DNA of 7,780 bases, from NCBI GenBank assembly GCA_002733155.1, contig NVUO01000016.1:18549-26328 (forward strand), given 5' to 3'. Both the position numbers and the translations under genes were made by a program. This DNA comes from Sulfurimonas sp. GTDB lineage: Bacteria > Campylobacterota > Campylobacteria > Campylobacterales > Sulfurimonadaceae. This document shows positions 5,842 to 7,780 of the stretch, piece after piece (positions within the stretch are counted from its first letter, which is position 1; each line of letters starts with the position of its first letter). The notes under the pieces were generated by a model that did not search any database, was not told the origin of the DNA, and saw only the letters and a list, made by a program, of their open reading frames with translations.

Positions 5842-6270
5842 ATGTTTGGTATGGGTTTTACCGAGATACTTATTATTGCTGTTATTGCTATTTTATTTCT
5901 AGGTCCAGATAAACTTCCAACTGCAATGGTTGAAGTTGCAAAGTTTTTTCAAAATGCTAAAAATGCTATAGTAAATGTTAAAAGTTCTATCGAAGATGAG
6001 ATGGACATTAAAGATATTAAAGAAGAGGCACTTGCTTATAAACAAGAGCTATTAAATGCTGGTAACAAGATAAAAAGTGCAACTGATGTTAAACAAATGG
6101 CAGCTAAACTAACTACGCTTGACGATGATAAGTTTATAGATGATGGTTTCTTTGATGAAAAACCTGAAGAAAAAACTAAACAAGAAAATAAAGCAGAAGA
6201 AATAACATTAACAAAAAAAAGAAAAAGTGATAAAATAAATAATATAAAAGAAGATAAAACAGATGTTTGA
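5842..6270 (+). CDS. tatB: Sec-independent protein translocase subunit TatB
   Basis: TatB forms, with TatC, the membrane receptor for folded proteins bearing twin-arginine signal peptides. The 142-residue protein has the standard build: a short N-terminal membrane helix (about 6-20, TEILIIAVIAILFL), the hinge LGPDKLP (20-26), an amphipathic helix (about 24-48), and a long charged Lys/Glu-rich tail likely to be disordered (about 100-142). Glu8 in the membrane helix and the Gly21-Pro22 hinge fit TatB rather than TatA, as does pairing with tatC. GAGGA six bases upstream supports the start. Its end overlaps tatC by eight bases, so the two are coupled. No tatA lies here; in C. jejuni tatA is known to be at another locus. 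The tail is coded by a very A-rich strand, including an A8 run at 6213-6220. Confidence 0.92.
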   Translation: MFGMGFTEILIIAVIAILFLGPDKLPTAMVEVAKFFQNAKNAIVNVKSSIEDEMDIKDIKEEALAYKQELLNAGNKIKSATDVKQMAAKLTTLDDDKFIDDGFFDEKPEEKTKQENKAEEITLTKKRKSDKINNIKEDKTDV

Positions 6271-7072
6271 AGATATAAAACCTCATATAGCTGAACTTAG
6301 AAAAAGATTAGGGATTTCAGTTTTAAGTCTTATTGCTATGTTTTTTGTTATGTTTTACTTTCATGAACCTATACTTGAATGGATGGTGGAACCACTTAAC
6401 CATGCCCTTATTGAAGTTGGGAAAATATCTGTTAATGCTAAAAATGGTATGGTAACTACATCTCAGGTTGGTGGTGCATTTTTTGTAGCATTAAAAGTTT
6501 CATTTTTTGCAGCAATTTTAGGTGCCTTACCTATTATACTTGCACAAATTTGGCTTTTTATAGCTCCAGCTCTTTATGCAAATGAGAAAAAAATGATTAT
6601 CCCATTTATTTTAGGTGGTAGTATCATGTTTGGAGTTGGTGTATTATTTGCATATTATATAGTAACTCCATTTGGTTTTGACTTCCTTATTACCTTTGGT
6701 AGTTTTAAATTTACTCCTCTAATTAACATTGAAGATTATGTTGGTTTTTTTACGAAAATCATGTTTGGTTTTGGTATAGCCTTTGAGCTTCCCGTATTTG
6801 CTTACTTCTTAGCTTTATTAGGTATGATTAATGATAAACAGATGATTGCCTTTTTTAAATATGCAGTTATTATCATATTTATAGTTGCAGCACTTTTAAC
6901 TCCGCCAGATATTTTAACTCAATTACTTATGGCTGGTCCACTTATCATATTATATGGTTTATCTATTTTAATTGTAAAAGTAGTAAATCCTGCATCTGAA
7001 GAAGATGAAGAAGATGAAGAAGACGTAAACTTATTGGATGAACTTAAAGAGATAAACAAAAGCGGTGAGTAA
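6263..7072 (+). CDS. tatC: Sec-independent protein translocase subunit TatC
   Basis: TatC is the multi-spanning core of the twin-arginine translocase and recognises the signal peptide. The 269-residue protein shows six hydrophobic segments and the family landmarks: HIAELRKRL (8-16) at the cytoplasmic N terminus, VEPL (42-45, Pro44), FIAPALYANEKK (99-110, with Glu108 matching the E. coli signal-binding Glu103), GIAFELPV (171-178, Glu175 matching E. coli Glu170) and LLTPPD (211-216). The C-terminal tail has an acidic run at 246-254 coded by three 9-base repeats (6998-7024). ATG 6263 lies inside the tatB stop region with an 8-base overlap and only a weak ribosome site, so it is probably translated by coupling. 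The stop overlaps the start of queA by eight bases, as expected for one operon. Confidence 0.96.
   Translation: MFEDIKPHIAELRKRLGISVLSLIAMFFVMFYFHEPILEWMVEPLNHALIEVGKISVNAKNGMVTTSQVGGAFFVALKVSFFAAILGALPIILAQIWLFIAPALYANEKKMIIPFILGGSIMFGVGVLFAYYIVTPFGFDFLITFGSFKFTPLINIEDYVGFFTKIMFGFGIAFELPVFAYFLALLGMINDKQMIAFFKYAVIIIFIVAALLTPPDILTQLLMAGPLIILYGLSILIVKVVNPASEEDEEDEEDVNLLDELKEINKSGE
6998..7024 (+). repeat. Three tandem 9-base repeats in the tatC tail
   Basis: GAAGAAGAT occurs three times in a row, the last copy ending in GAC, and encodes Glu-Glu-Asp repeats in the cytoplasmic tail of TatC. Copy-number changes would keep the reading frame. Confidence 0.8.
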
Positions 7073-7780
7073 AGAATTCTTAACAAAAAGCTATGATTTC
7101 ACACTTCCAAGTGAACTTATAGCAAGTTACCCAGCTAGTCCAAGGGATAGTGCAAAACTTTTAGTTTATAACTCTTTAACAAATAAAATCACACATACTT
7201 ATTTTTATGACTTAGAAAAATTTATACCTAAAAATACAGCCTTAATTTTTAACGATACTAAAGTTATAAAAGCAAGACTATTTGGTAAAAAGCCAAGTGG
7301 TGGGAAGATGGAACTACTAATTAACCGTGCACTTGATGCCTATAATATAAGTGTATATATACGTGGTAAAGTCAAAGTGGATACAAAAATTTTCTTTGAG
7401 CAAGATTTATCTATAAAGGTAAAAGAGTTAAAAGAAGATGGAAGTAGAATTGTAGAATTTTTTATAAAAGAAGAAAAAGCTCGGTTTGAAGATATCCTTC
7501 CAATTATAGATTCTATTGGTCATATACCACTCCCACCATATATACAAAGAGATGATAACAAAGAAGATGAGGAGCAATACCAAAGTGTATTTGCTTTAAA
7601 CGCTGGTGCTGTAGCTGCTCCAACGGCTTCATTACATTTTACAGACGATTTACACAAATCTATATGTAAAAATCATCAACATGCCTTTGTTACTTTACAT
7701 GTAGGAAGTGGTACATTTAAACCTGTAGAAGTGGACATAATAACAAAACATCCTATGCACTCAGAATATTATGCTATCTC
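7065..7780 (+). CDS. queA: tRNA ribosyltransferase-isomerase QueA (cut by the right edge)
   Basis: QueA transfers and rearranges the ribosyl part of S-adenosylmethionine onto preQ1 in the anticodon wobble position of tRNA, giving epoxyqueuosine. The first 238 codons, about two thirds of the usual ~340-350, are present. Diagnostic segments are SYDFTLPSELIASYP (residues 9-23), NDTKVIKARLFG, GAVAAPTASLHF (181-192), VTLHVGSGTF (209-218) and HPMHSE (229-234). Translation must begin at GTG 7065: an in-frame stop sits at 7053-7055 and no ATG lies near the N terminus of the conserved region. The GTG overlaps the tatC stop by eight bases and has only a distant, weak ribosome site (AAAGAG), implying coupling. 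The tatC-queA pair is also recalled in H. pylori (HP1061-HP1062) and C. jejuni. Confidence 0.95.
   Translation, partial: MSKEFLTKSYDFTLPSELIASYPASPRDSAKLLVYNSLTNKITHTYFYDLEKFIPKNTALIFNDTKVIKARLFGKKPSGGKMELLINRALDAYNISVYIRGKVKVDTKIFFEQDLSIKVKELKEDGSRIVEFFIKEEKARFEDILPIIDSIGHIPLPPYIQRDDNKEDEEQYQSVFALNAGAVAAPTASLHFTDDLHKSICKNHQHAFVTLHVGSGTFKPVEVDIITKHPMHSEYYAI

Noticed and set aside
1..7780. tRNA or rRNA genes, CRISPR arrays, insertion sequences, phage or defence genes
   Set aside because: None seen on either strand; almost all of the window is accounted for by ten adjoining genes typical of Campylobacterota.

Overview
The window reads as AT-rich chromosomal DNA from a Campylobacterota (epsilonproteobacterial) species. 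The main reason is HobA, a DnaA-binding protein essentially confined to that phylum, flanked by gene neighbours (folP, holB, lysC, rppH on one side; hemW, tatB, tatC, queA on the other) that I recall in the same arrangement in Campylobacter jejuni (around Cj0577c-Cj0585) and, as two separate blocks, in Helicobacter pylori. Protein wording suggests a free-living relative such as a Sulfurimonas- or Arcobacter-type organism, but the genus cannot be fixed by eye.

Layout: two divergent gene trains leave a short intergenic region at about 4634-4727. Leftward (minus strand): an EAL-domain cyclic-di-GMP phosphodiesterase gene (3236-4633), then, after a new promoter near 3205, a tightly packed operon rppH-lysC-hobA-holB-folP, with folP cut by the left edge. 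Gaps in this operon are at most 7 bases and two junctions overlap. Rightward (plus strand): hemW, then tatB-tatC-queA with 8-base overlaps, queA being cut by the right edge. There are no RNA genes, mobile elements, CRISPR arrays or convincing terminators.

The genes are mostly housekeeping: mRNA 5'-end processing (RppH), entry to the aspartate amino-acid family (LysC), control of replication initiation (HobA) and clamp loading (HolB), folate synthesis (FolP), heme insertion (HemW), folded-protein export (TatB, TatC) and queuosine tRNA modification (QueA). The accessory piece is the EAL gene, sitting exactly at the divergent joint of the conserved locus. Its GGDEF half is degenerate, while its EAL half keeps every recognised catalytic residue.

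I see no undescribed multi-gene system. The points worth a second look are smaller: a possible internal start giving a separate aspartokinase regulatory subunit, an apparently leaderless hemW, a stripped-down clamp-loader subunit, a long N-terminal region in FolP without the usual catalytic motifs, and the EAL gene with its palindrome-bearing promoter region and A9 tract.
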